DNA from: Actinoplanes regularis
Lineage (GTDB): Bacteria > Actinomycetota > Actinomycetes > Mycobacteriales > Micromonosporaceae
Direction of reading: 5' to 3'
Length of the DNA: 64,000 nucleotides
NCBI RefSeq assembly: GCF_900188005.1
Contig: NZ_FZNR01000023.1
Location: forward strand, 1 to 64,000
Shown piece by piece: positions 25,175 to 33,325 of the stretch. Made by a program: the position numbers and the translations under genes. The notes beneath the pieces are model-generated. The model was not told the origin of the DNA and ran no database searches. It saw only the letters and a program-made list of their open reading frames with translations. Every line of letters begins with the position of its first letter. The first letter of the stretch is position 1.

Positions 25175-27589
25175 TTAAGCCTTCGTCTTCATCTCGGCCG
25201 GCTTGCCGGCGTCCGGCTTGGTCTGATCCCGCGGCACCGTCTTGACCAGTTCCGCGTGCACGATCAGCCGCTGGTAGTTGTTGAACTTCGGGTTGCAGGT
25301 GGTCAGCGTGAGCAGCTTCTTCGTCGGGGTGGCGTCCGGCTCGTTCGGCACGGCGGCGACCACCTCGACCTGGTTCGGCCGTACGACCTGCTGACCGTAG
25401 ACGTGGTAGATGTACCAGTTGTCCCGGGTCTCGACGCCGATCACGTCACCGGGCTTCAACTCGTCGATCCGCCAGAAGATCTTCTTGATCCGGTGGCCGG
25501 CCACCGAGAAGTTGCCGACCTGGCCGGGCAGGGCGGTCTCCGGATAGTGGCCCGGTGCGAACTCGATGTCCTGCTTGCGGACACCGTTGACGACCACCCA
25601 CTCCTTGTCCAGCTTCGGGATGTAGAGGCGGCCCACCAGGTTCTCGCCGGGGGCGGCCGGGCCCTTGACCGTGGTCGCGCTGGGTGAGACGGCCGGATCG
25701 GCCCAGGACTGGGCCAGCTGGTCGTCCAGGCTGTCCTGCTTGTTCTGGACCGCGGCCGAGTTGCCGAAGACCTCGTAACCGGCGAAGAGCAGCACGATCA
25801 GACCGAAGGTGATCAGCAGCTCGCCGGCGCCGCGGACACCGCTGCGGATCCGGGAAGCGGTGGTCGGGCGGGTCAGCTCCGAGTAGACGCTCTTGTAGCC
25901 CTCGTCGGTCTGTTCCGGGCGGAGCTTGACCACCTTCTCGCCGCGCTTGGGCGGCTCGGCGGGCTGCTCCGGCTCGTCGGCGGGCTCACCGGGTGTGGCC
26001 GGGTTGGCCTCGACCGAGGCGGCGCCGAGCGCGGCCTCCGGTCCGGCGGCGTCGCGTGCCGCCTGGGCCGCCCCGCCGGGCGGCAGGGCGGTCAGCTTGC
26101 CGGGCAGCGGTGCGCCCTGCGTGAGAGCGGGGAGGACGCCGGTGGGGGCGTCGATCGTACGAATGATCCGGGTGACGGACGAGTCCGAGTTGAGGCTGGA
26201 CGGGCTCAGGCCGGTCTCCGCGGGCTCGTTGCTCATCCAGCGGGTGTTCGCCGTTCCCATGGTCGGCACGCGCGGTGCCACCGGGCTGCTCGGGGCCGCC
26301 ACCGGGCTGCTCGGGACCGTCGGCGGGCCGCCGGCTCTCGCCAGACCGGTTGAGGCGGCCTCCGGGCCCGGTGTGCCACCGGAGGGTGCCCAGGTGGCCG
26401 GGGCGGCCGGTTGCGTCGCCTGCGCGGCGTTCCAGGGGCTTTCCGGGGCGGTCACAGCACCGTTGATGTTGCCGTTCGGCGCCCAGGCGCCGGGTGTCTC
26501 GCTGCGGCCGGTCGTCTCCGGGCCCCAGGGGGTGCCACCGCTCGGCGCGGAGGGCTCCACGTCGTGGCGGCCGGAGACCGGAGCGGTCTGGCGCGTCGGT
26601 TCCGCGTTCCAACCGGCGGTCGTCGCGGCGCCGGCCGCGTTCCACGCGCCCGTCGCCGGTCCGGTGGGCCAGCCGGTCGTGGCCGGGCTGGCGGGCTGGG
26701 CGGACTCCGCCGTCCAGGTGGCCGGCGCCGGTGAGCCGGGCCCGGAGGACTCCGGGGTCCAGGCGGCCGGGGCCGGTGTGGCGGGCCGGGCGGATTCCGG
26801 GGTCCAGGCGGCCGGGGCCGGGGCCGGGGCCGGGCTCTGCGGGCGGGTGGGTTCGTTGTTCCAGCTCGGGCCGCCGGACGGAGTGGCTTGGGCGGCCGGG
26901 GAGACGGGCGGAGCGGCGGTCGGCGGGGCGGCGGGCACCGTGGCCGGGAACGCCGTACCGACGCTGGGAATCTGCTGGGTGTCGGCGACCCCCGGGCCGG
27001 CTTCCGGTCGTACCGGAATCGGATTCGCGGCTCGCGGCTCGCTGTTCGCGGCGGCGACGAAGCTCGGTGAGGCGGGCGGGGTGTCCGGTGGCATCGCCGC
27101 CCGGCGGCGCGCGGCGGCAGCGGCCGCGGTCACCTCGTCGAGACCCACTTCGGCCTGCGCGGTCTGGATCCGCCGCTGGGCGGCCTCGTCGACCTGGAGG
27201 ATGGCCGTGTCCGCGTTCGGCGAGCCCGTGGTCGCCCCCGTGCCGGTGTCCGGCCGGGCGGCCACGGCGCCGGGCTGAGCCACGCCGGTGTCCGGGCCGG
27301 CGGCCGAGGTGGGCTGGGCCGCGCCGGGCACCGGTGAGTTCGGGGTGTCGGATTCACCGGGGCGGTTCGTGCCGATGCCGGGTATCCGCGCGGCACGTGG
27401 CGAACCGGCCGGGCTCGGGCTCACGTTCGTCCCCAGGCCCACCGGCGGCGTCAGTGGCCCACCGGGCACGCCGTCCGGTGACGCGTCGCTCATCCTCGGG
27501 ATGTAGGCGGTCTGGGCCTCGGCGTCTGGCGCTCGGTGCCGTCCCCGGCCTGCTGTGGTTCCCGGAAACTCCGCCGGCGTGCTGGTCAC
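25175..27589 (-). CDS. Class E sortase with ~560-residue disordered N-terminus
   Basis: An 804-residue protein. Residues 1-560 are low-complexity Pro/Ala/Thr/Gly with recurrent AWTPES and PATWT-like segments. A basic stretch and one membrane helix (about 590-609) follow, then the sortase domain with His699 (FSVAGHRIKK), Cys765 (TLTTCNPKF) and Arg774 (NYQRLIV). TLTTC fits class E housekeeping sortases of high-GC Gram-positives, which cleave LAXTG-type signals. The cytoplasmic disordered half is far longer than in typical sortases of 200-350 residues. GTG 27589 overlaps the upstream stop by 4 nt (GTGA). No LPXTG/LAXTG substrate is evident nearby. Confidence 0.88.
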   Translation of the reverse strand: MTSTPAEFPGTTAGRGRHRAPDAEAQTAYIPRMSDASPDGVPGGPLTPPVGLGTNVSPSPAGSPRAARIPGIGTNRPGESDTPNSPVPGAAQPTSAAGPDTGVAQPGAVAARPDTGTGATTGSPNADTAILQVDEAAQRRIQTAQAEVGLDEVTAAAAAARRRAAMPPDTPPASPSFVAAANSEPRAANPIPVRPEAGPGVADTQQIPSVGTAFPATVPAAPPTAAPPVSPAAQATPSGGPSWNNEPTRPQSPAPAPAPAAWTPESARPATPAPAAWTPESSGPGSPAPATWTAESAQPASPATTGWPTGPATGAWNAAGAATTAGWNAEPTRQTAPVSGRHDVEPSAPSGGTPWGPETTGRSETPGAWAPNGNINGAVTAPESPWNAAQATQPAAPATWAPSGGTPGPEAASTGLARAGGPPTVPSSPVAAPSSPVAPRVPTMGTANTRWMSNEPAETGLSPSSLNSDSSVTRIIRTIDAPTGVLPALTQGAPLPGKLTALPPGGAAQAARDAAGPEAALGAASVEANPATPGEPADEPEQPAEPPKRGEKVVKLRPEQTDEGYKSVYSELTRPTTASRIRSGVRGAGELLITFGLIVLLFAGYEVFGNSAAVQNKQDSLDDQLAQSWADPAVSPSATTVKGPAAPGENLVGRLYIPKLDKEWVVVNGVRKQDIEFAPGHYPETALPGQVGNFSVAGHRIKKIFWRIDELKPGDVIGVETRDNWYIYHVYGQQVVRPNQVEVVAAVPNEPDATPTKKLLTLTTCNPKFNNYQRLIVHAELVKTVPRDQTKPDAGKPAEMKTKA

Positions 27590-28398
27590 TGGGCCGCCTG
27601 CGCGGATCGGAGGTCGGTCGACCCGTCGTACGCCCGCACTGTCACGTCCTTTTCCATTTTCTCCGCGTAACCGAGACCGAAGTCGGTGACGGCCTCTCGG
27701 AACTGCTTGACTCCTTCTGCGGACTCCAACGCACGATGCATCGCTATGGGTTCGCCGATTGCTGTGATCTTGAATGGTGGAGAGAAAACTTGGCCATGAA
27801 GGAGCAGCGTGTTGCCGACACAGCGTACCGCGCTGGTGCTGATCACGCGGACGCCCATGATCGTCATTGCCTCGGCCCCACCAGCCCACATGGCGTTCAC
27901 GACGGCCTGGACATCGCCTTGATGAACGACGAGATCGTCGTTGTCGGGGGCGTTGTCGCCGAAGTCGGAACCGCGCCGGGGTGAGTCGTTCAGGGTGACC
28001 GTGAGGCCGGGCCCGTGCAGGGCGGTGAACCCGGCCGGCGCACGGACCGCGTCGGCGCGCTCACGCGCGGTCTTGACCGGGGCGTCCACCTCGGCCAGGC
28101 GGGCCGCCTCCTGATCGACCTCGGCCCGGAGCGCCGCCTCACGTTTTTCGCCGGCGGCCAGACGCCGCTGCTTGTCCGAGATCAACTGAGCCAGCTGTGG
28201 CCGTCGGTCATCGCGCAGTGACGTTCCGTCGGCGGTTGTCGCGGATGTGGTGAAGAGCAGGCCCGCGGCCAGCGCGATCAGCGGGACCCCGACGGACCAG
28301 ATGGTCTGCTTGCCGTCACGGCGCGGCCGGAGGCCACGGGTCGCACGCCGCGCCCCGAGCCGCAGGAAGGCCGCGCCGCGTCCACCTCGAAGAGCCAC
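27586..28398 (-). CDS. DUF881 family membrane protein
   Basis: A 270-residue protein with one N-terminal membrane helix (about 33-52), a coiled-coil-like segment rich in Lys/Glu/Arg (about 65-115) and a DUF881 domain (GFTALHGPGLTVTLNDSP, NDDLVVHQGDVQAVVNAMWAGGAEAMTIMGVRV, GNTLLLHGQVFSPPFKITAIG). DUF881 proteins are conserved next to division genes in actinobacteria and Firmicutes; their biochemical role is unknown. The GTG start has GGAGGAGG upstream. It is first in the minus-strand operon DUF881-sortase-small protein-trpG. Confidence 0.9.
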   Translation of the reverse strand: MALRGGRGAAFLRLGARRATRGLRPRRDGKQTIWSVGVPLIALAAGLLFTTSATTADGTSLRDDRRPQLAQLISDKQRRLAAGEKREAALRAEVDQEAARLAEVDAPVKTARERADAVRAPAGFTALHGPGLTVTLNDSPRRGSDFGDNAPDNDDLVVHQGDVQAVVNAMWAGGAEAMTIMGVRVISTSAVRCVGNTLLLHGQVFSPPFKITAIGEPIAMHRALESAEGVKQFREAVTDFGLGYAEKMEKDVTVRAYDGSTDLRSAQAAQ

Positions 28399-28465
28399 CC
28401 AGCCTCCTCCTTCAACCGCGCCAGGTATTTTTCTCGCCCCGGCGGGTGCCTGTGTGCGCGTCGTC

Positions 28466-28498
28466 TTGATTACGCTAGCTGGCGAACAGTATTCGCCA
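28466..28498 (+). promoter_or_regulatory. Candidate crgA promoter with palindrome
   Basis: TTGATT (28466-28471) and TATTCG (28490-28495) form a plausible -35/-10 pair with an 18-bp spacer. The -10 lies inside the perfect inverted repeat TGGCGAA-CAGTA-TTCGCCA (28480-28498). The site resembles a LexA box but is one base too short and lacks the GTTCG half, so a different repressor is likely. It could also affect the divergent DUF881 promoter. Confidence 0.5.
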
Positions 28499-28570
28499 CG
28501 GGCAGCATTCGGAGTCCCCGGAGCCGCTCACCGGTGGTTGTTCACCACTTGTTGCCCACAGGAGAGCACC

Positions 28571-28834
28571 GTGCCCAAGTCGCAGGTTCGCAAGAAGAAG
28601 GTCTACACTCCGCCGTCCGACATCCGCCCGGCGGCTGCTGCGGACTCGAAGAAGCCGAGTCCGGTCTGGCTGCCCGCCACCGCGGTGATCCTGATCGTGG
28701 TGGGGATCGCCTGGCTGGTCGTCTACTACCTGTCCTCGCAACAGTGGCCGGTGGAGAGCTGGCAGTACTGGAACCTGGCGGTCGGATTCGGCTGCATGGT
28801 GGCCTCGCTGGGTATTCTCTCGCGCTGGCGCTGA
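28571..28834 (+). CDS. crgA: CrgA cell division protein
   Basis: An 87-residue protein: a basic N-terminus MPKSQVRKKKVYTPPSDIRP, two membrane helices (about 32-53 and 63-83) and the conserved WPVESWQYWNLAVGFGCMVASLGILSRWR. CrgA inhibits premature Z-ring formation in Streptomyces aerial hyphae and recruits divisome proteins in mycobacteria. The GTG start is preceded by GGAGAG. It lies close to the division cluster, as in other actinobacteria. Confidence 0.96.
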   Translation: MPKSQVRKKKVYTPPSDIRPAAAADSKKPSPVWLPATAVILIVVGIAWLVVYYLSSQQWPVESWQYWNLAVGFGCMVASLGILSRWR

Positions 28835-28842
28835 TGCAACCG

Positions 28843-28913
28843 GTGTCCATCTGAGGTGGACACGCATGAAATTCATCTAAACCAGGCGCACCCCCGCTCG
28901 GCGTGGGGTGCGC
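28843..28913 (+). terminator. Two hairpins after crgA
   Basis: A 7-bp stem GTGTCCA/TGGACAC (28843-28863) is followed by a 9-bp stem GCGCACCCC/GGGGTGCGC (28886-28913) that runs into TTTC. The second is the better terminator candidate. Confidence 0.65.
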
Positions 28914-28937
28914 TTTCGGCTGAGGGACCGCAAGTCC

Positions 28938-28977
28938 TTGACCTGCGGCCCGCACCGGCCTATTACTCATGGGTAAC
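28938..28977 (+). promoter_or_regulatory. etfD promoter with TTACT-N4-GGGTAA operator
   Basis: TTGACC (28938-28943) and TATTAC (28961-28966) form a -35/-10 pair with 17-bp spacing. The palindrome TTACTCATGGGTAA (28963-28976) overlaps the -10. The same palindrome occurs in front of fadE5 (39944-39957), and a one-mismatch copy is at 45937-45950. Binding should repress transcription. Confidence 0.7.
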
Positions 28978-29015
28978 ATAGGCTGGCCCCAGCCGACCGA
29001 GGAGGCACAACGCAG

Positions 29016-31151
29016 ATGGGCATCGCGCAGATCATCGCCACCGTCTTAGCGGGGGCGGTCACGGTGGTGGCCGTCGCTCTTGCGGTGCGCGCCGTACTCA
29101 CGATCACCAAGGTGATCCGATCGGGCCAGCCGGCCCCGGAACGGTTCGCCGACAAGGGCACCCGGACCAAGACCCTGCTCAAGGAGTCGGTCGGGCACAC
29201 CCGGATGCTCAAATGGTCCGCCATCGGCGCGGCCCACTGGTTCGTGATGTTCTCCTTCATCATCCTGTCGTCGCTCGTGCTCGAGGCGTACTTCGAGACG
29301 GTCGACGCGGAGGGTGAGCTGCCGATCATCGGCCACTGGGCGATCTTCGGGTTCGTCACCGAGTGGTTCGGGATCCTCGGCACGATCGGCATCCTCTACC
29401 TGATCTTCGTGCGCCAGCGGCAGAAGCCGGGCGCTGTGAAGCGCAGCCGGTTCCTGGGCTCCACGATGTGGCAGGCGTACTTCGTCGAGGCGATCATCGT
29501 CGGCGTGCTGGTCTGCGGGTTCCTGATCCGCGGCCTCAAGGTCGCCAACGACGCCTTCCCGTACCCGGTCTGGGCCGCCCCGCTGTCGCACGCCATCGGC
29601 AACGCGCTGCCGGCCTGGGAGGACGGCCCCACCTGGGTCGCGCTGGTCAAGCTGCTCATCTCGATGGGCTGGCTGATCACCATCTCGCTGAACCCGACGA
29701 TGGGTGTGGCCTGGCACCGCTTCCTGGCGTTCTTCAACATCTACTTCAAGCGCAGCCCGGAGAAGCCGGCCGGTTCCGGCCTCGGCGCGCTGAAGCCGAT
29801 GATGAGCGAGGGCAAGCCGCTCGACTTCGAAGAGGCCGACCCGGAGAAGGACCTGTTCGGCGTCGCCCAGGTCGAGCAGTTCACCTGGAAGGGCCTGCTC
29901 GACTTCTCCACCTGCACCGAGTGTGGCCGCTGCCAGTCGCAGTGCCCGGCGTGGAACACCGCCAAGCCGCTCTCGCCGAAGCTGCTGGTCCTCTCGCTGC
30001 GTGACCACGCGTACGCCAAGGCGCCGTACCTGCTGGCCGGTGGTGGCAAGGACCTGACCGGTGAGGAGAAGGCCACCGAGGCCCAGCTCGCGCACATGGA
30101 CGTCCTCGCGCTCGCCGAGGGCAACCGGCCGCTGATCGGCGGCGTCGACGAGAACGGCGTCATCGACCCGGACGTGCTCTGGTCCTGCACCACCTGTGGC
30201 GCCTGCGTCGAGCAGTGCCCGGTCGACATCGAGCACATCGACCACATCGTCGACATGCGGCGTTACCAGGTGCTGATCGAGTCGTCGTTCCCGTCCGAGG
30301 CCGGCGTCATGCTCCGCAACCTGGAGAACAAGGGCAACCCGTGGGGCGCCCCGCAGAACACCCGTGAGGACTGGACCAAGGGTCTGGACTTCGAGGTGCC
30401 GCGGGTCGGCGAGACCGAGGACTTCGAGTACCTGTTCTGGGTCGGCTGTGCCGGCGCGTTCGAGGACCGGGCCAAGAAGACCACCCGCGCGGTGGCCACG
30501 CTGCTGCACGAGGCCGGCGTCAACTACGCGATCCTGGGCGAGGGCGAGACCTGCACCGGTGACCCCGCGCGGCGGATCGGCAACGAGTTCATCTTCCAGA
30601 TGCTGGCCCAGCAGAACGTGGAGACGCTGCAGGAAGCCAACGTGAAGAAGATCGTGGCGACCTGCCCGCACTGCTTCAACACGCTGGGCAACGAGTACGA
30701 GCAGCTCGGCCTCAAGGTCGAGGTCGTGCACCACACCCAGCTGCTCGCCCACCTGGTCAAGGAGGGCAAGCTCACCCCGGTCCAGCCGATCGAGGGCGAC
30801 GTGACCTACCACGACCCCTGCTACCTGGGCCGGCACAACCGGGTCTTCGACGCGCCTCGCGAGGTCCTGGGTGAGGCCGCCAACGTCGTGGAGATGCCGC
30901 GTAACCAGGAACGTTCCTTCTGCTGCGGTGCCGGTGGCGCCCGGATGTGGATGGAGGAGCGGATCGGCAAGCGGATCAACGTGGAGCGCACCGAGGAGGC
31001 CCTGGCCACCGGTGCGAAGACGATCGCGGTGGGCTGCCCGTTCTGCTACACGATGATCGGCGACGGGGTGACCGGCAAGGGCAAGCAGGAGGAGGTCGAG
31101 GTCGTCGACGTCGCCACGGTGCTGCTGCGCTCGCTCAAGCAGGACGTCTGA
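29016..31151 (+). CDS. etfD: EtfD-type membrane Fe-S oxidoreductase (ETF:quinone)
   Basis: A 711-residue protein. Residues 1-250 hold about six membrane helices in a NarI-like heme/quinone module. Two 4Fe-4S ferredoxin motifs follow, CTECGRCQSQCP from residue 300 and CTTCGACVEQCP from 391. Two CCG domains of the HdrB/GlpC type come next, with CPHC at 550 and FCCGAGGARMW at 636. This matches the mycobacterial protein Rv0338c (EtfD), which takes electrons from ETF reduced by acyl-CoA dehydrogenases and passes them to menaquinone. No etfA or etfB is adjacent. ATG 29016 follows GAGGAGG. It shares a promoter palindrome with fadE5. The assignment rests on family architecture. Confidence 0.88.
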   Translation: MGIAQIIATVLAGAVTVVAVALAVRAVLTITKVIRSGQPAPERFADKGTRTKTLLKESVGHTRMLKWSAIGAAHWFVMFSFIILSSLVLEAYFETVDAEGELPIIGHWAIFGFVTEWFGILGTIGILYLIFVRQRQKPGAVKRSRFLGSTMWQAYFVEAIIVGVLVCGFLIRGLKVANDAFPYPVWAAPLSHAIGNALPAWEDGPTWVALVKLLISMGWLITISLNPTMGVAWHRFLAFFNIYFKRSPEKPAGSGLGALKPMMSEGKPLDFEEADPEKDLFGVAQVEQFTWKGLLDFSTCTECGRCQSQCPAWNTAKPLSPKLLVLSLRDHAYAKAPYLLAGGGKDLTGEEKATEAQLAHMDVLALAEGNRPLIGGVDENGVIDPDVLWSCTTCGACVEQCPVDIEHIDHIVDMRRYQVLIESSFPSEAGVMLRNLENKGNPWGAPQNTREDWTKGLDFEVPRVGETEDFEYLFWVGCAGAFEDRAKKTTRAVATLLHEAGVNYAILGEGETCTGDPARRIGNEFIFQMLAQQNVETLQEANVKKIVATCPHCFNTLGNEYEQLGLKVEVVHHTQLLAHLVKEGKLTPVQPIEGDVTYHDPCYLGRHNRVFDAPREVLGEAANVVEMPRNQERSFCCGAGGARMWMEERIGKRINVERTEEALATGAKTIAVGCPFCYTMIGDGVTGKGKQEEVEVVDVATVLLRSLKQDV

Positions 31152-31201
31152 CGGCTCGACGCGGACGACTCGCGTTCGAGATTCGCGTTCACGATTCACG
31201 T

Positions 31202-31235
31202 GAAACGGCCGGCCCCCTCCGGGGCCGGCCGTTTC
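31202..31235. terminator. Bidirectional terminator after etfD
   Basis: A perfect 15-bp stem GAAACGGCCGGCCCC/GGGGCCGGCCGTTTC with a CTCC loop, 50 bp past the etfD stop and just past the stop of the convergent gene. Confidence 0.9.
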
Positions 31236-31238
31236 CGT

Positions 31239-31901
31239 TCAGGAGCTGATCACAGCCGCCGTGCTCGCGGCGACGGCGCCCGCCATGATCGCCGCTTGGA
31301 CGTCCTGGATCGCCTTCCGGACGGCGGCCGCGGCCCAGTCGCCCTGGTCGATCTCCTTGAGCCGCCTCCGGACCAGCTTCCGGTCGATGTCGCCGAAGAT
31401 CTTCTTGTCCAGCTCGGTAGCGGAGACCAGGGCACAGAGCGCGGCGGTACGCGGCATGACCGGCCCGGCTCCCAGAATCGCCGCGCGAAGCCGCTCCTGC
31501 GCCTCGGTCCGGGCCATCGGCTCGGTTCCGAAGGCCGCGGGATACCTCGTACGCGGGAAGATGCCGAGAACCGTGCTCCGCTCGATCCGCAGCACGCCGT
31601 CGGCGGCCAGCCGCTCGACGACTCGGCGCTGGGTGCCCTTGGTGAATCTCTTCACCCAGTCCACCGGCTTGCGGGCCCGCCGGTCGGCGGCGATCCGGTT
31701 CAGCGCCTCGTCCAGCAGAGGATCGCCGATCGGGCCGGTGCCACGGGCCACCACTCGCCGGTCCAGCACGTCGATCCGCTCCGACAGCACCAGCTCCAGC
31801 AGCAGCGCGCCGCCCAGCCCATGATCCACACGCGTGTTGTCGATGACGCGCCGACCGAGTCGGTCGTGGGCGAGAAGCGTGAACTCTTCGAGGAGGTTCA
31901 T
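31239..31901 (-). CDS. GOLPH3/VPS74 (GPP34) family protein
   Basis: A 220-residue all-helical protein of the GPP34 family: LLEEFTLLAHDRLGRRVIDNTRVDHGLGGALLLEL at the start, a DPLLDEAL segment, VLGIFPRTRYP and a C-terminal LCALVSATELDKKIFGDIDRKLVRRRLKEIDQGDW. Eukaryotic GOLPH3 binds PI4P on Golgi membranes. The bacterial members, frequent in filamentous actinobacteria, have no established role. The C-terminus is hydrophobic (AAIMAGAVAASTAAVISS). It stands as a single gene between terminators, divergent from the CNNM gene. Confidence 0.9.
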   Translation of the reverse strand: MNLLEEFTLLAHDRLGRRVIDNTRVDHGLGGALLLELVLSERIDVLDRRVVARGTGPIGDPLLDEALNRIAADRRARKPVDWVKRFTKGTQRRVVERLAADGVLRIERSTVLGIFPRTRYPAAFGTEPMARTEAQERLRAAILGAGPVMPRTAALCALVSATELDKKIFGDIDRKLVRRRLKEIDQGDWAAAAVRKAIQDVQAAIMAGAVAASTAAVISS

Positions 31902-31987
31902 ATCGCGACGGTAATGGTGCTTGTCACCACCACGGTTGGTACCGGACGCCGTCGGTCCGGCAGAATGAGGGCCGAGGTGAAGCGATC

Positions 31988-33325
31988 ATGGACGGCCTGC
32001 TCCTGACCGCGCTGCTCCCGCTGGTGGCTTTCGCGCTGCTGACGGTGGGCAACGCGTTTTTCGTGGCCGCCGAATTCGGGCTGGTCACCGTCGACCGGGC
32101 GGAGATCGATCAGCGTGCCGCCGCGGGTGATCGCAAGGCCCGCACGGTCCACAGCGCGTTGCTCGAGCTCTCCTTTCAGCTCTCCGGCGCCCAGCTCGGC
32201 ATCACCCTGACCGCGCTGCTCACCGGTTATCTGGCCGAGCCGGCCCTGTCCCGGCTGATCATGCCGCTGGTCGAGCCGATCGCCGGGTCCGCCGCCGGGA
32301 CCATCACGCACGTGCTCGCGCTGGTCGTGGCGACCCTGGTGTCGATGCTCTTCGGCGAGCTGGTGCCGAAGAACGCGGCGCTCGCCCGGCCGATGGGGAT
32401 CGCGCTGGCCACCGCCGCGCCCCTACGAGGCTTCTCCACCCTCTTCAAGTGGATGATCGCGGCGCTGAACGGAACGGCCAACTGGCTGGTCCGCCGACTC
32501 GGCATCGAGCCGCAGGAGGAGCTGGCCAGCGCCCGCTCGCCGGAGGAGCTGGGCCTGCTCGCCGCGATCAGCGCCCGGGCCGGTGCGCTGCCGGCCGAGA
32601 CGGCGACGCTGATGCGCCGCACCATCCGATTCGGTGAGAAGCGTGCGGCCAAGGCGATGACACCGCGGGTCGACGTGGTCGGCCTGAAGACCACGGCCAG
32701 CGTCGCCGATCTGATCACGGTGGCCCGCCGGACCGGGCACACCCGCTTTCCGGTGTACGAGAACACTCTGGACGCGGTGACCGGCGTGGCCGGGGTGAAC
32801 GACGCGCTCGGGGTGCCGCCCGAGCGCCGGGCCGCGACCAAGGTCTCCGCGGTGGCGCGCGAGCCGGTGTACGTACCGGAGAGCCTTGGGCTGGACAAGG
32901 TGCTGGCCGCACTCCGGGCCGCCGACGCCGACCTGGCAATCGTGGTGGACGAGTACGGCGGCACCGACGGCGTGGTCACCGTCGAGGACCTGATCGAGGA
33001 ACTGGTCGGGGAGATCGCCGACGAGTACGACACCGAGCTCGGCGAGACCGGCACGGCCGAGTTGACCGCCCCGGGAGGGGAGAAGACGTTTCTGGTCGAC
33101 GGCCTCCTGCGGGAGGACGAGATGCTGGAGCAGACCGGGTTCAGGCTGCCCGAGGGGCCGTACGAGACGCTCGCGGGATTCCTGCTCGCCCGGCTCGGCC
33201 ACATCCCGGTGGTCGGCGAGTCCCTGGAGGAGAGCGGGTGGGAGTTCACCGTGATGGAGGTGGACCGGCACCGGATCGAGCAGGTCAGGGTCGTCGTCCC
33301 GCTCGTGGAGCCGGCCGATGACTAA
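31988..33325 (+). CDS. CNNM/CorC-type membrane protein (DUF21-CBS-CorC)
   Basis: A 445-residue protein of the so-called hemolysin C family, probably a Mg/Co ion transport or homeostasis protein. DUF21 membrane domain 1-190 (GNAFFVAAEFGLVTVDRAE, GAQLGITLTALLTGYLAEPAL, MLFGELVPKNAALARP). CBS pair about 200-335 (AMTPRVDVVGL, HTRFPVYENTLDAVTGVAGV, LAIVVDEYGGTDGVVTVEDLIEELVGEI). CorC/HlyC domain to about 435. GAGG precedes the ATG. It overlaps the next gene by 8 nt. Confidence 0.93.
   Translation: MDGLLLTALLPLVAFALLTVGNAFFVAAEFGLVTVDRAEIDQRAAAGDRKARTVHSALLELSFQLSGAQLGITLTALLTGYLAEPALSRLIMPLVEPIAGSAAGTITHVLALVVATLVSMLFGELVPKNAALARPMGIALATAAPLRGFSTLFKWMIAALNGTANWLVRRLGIEPQEELASARSPEELGLLAAISARAGALPAETATLMRRTIRFGEKRAAKAMTPRVDVVGLKTTASVADLITVARRTGHTRFPVYENTLDAVTGVAGVNDALGVPPERRAATKVSAVAREPVYVPESLGLDKVLAALRAADADLAIVVDEYGGTDGVVTVEDLIEELVGEIADEYDTELGETGTAELTAPGGEKTFLVDGLLREDEMLEQTGFRLPEGPYETLAGFLLARLGHIPVVGESLEESGWEFTVMEVDRHRIEQVRVVVPLVEPADD

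Noticed and set aside
25926..27278. 450-codon plus-strand frame over the sortase N-terminal region
   Set aside because: Low-complexity antisense shadow; the minus frame leads into a complete sortase domain and has the GTGA junction.
28480..28498. LexA box at the crgA promoter
   Set aside because: CGAA-N5-TTCG is one base short and lacks the GTTCG half, unlike the exact box at 36372-36387.
29046..31199. 717-codon minus-strand frame over etfD
   Set aside because: Antisense shadow; the plus strand shows Fe-S and CCG motifs throughout.
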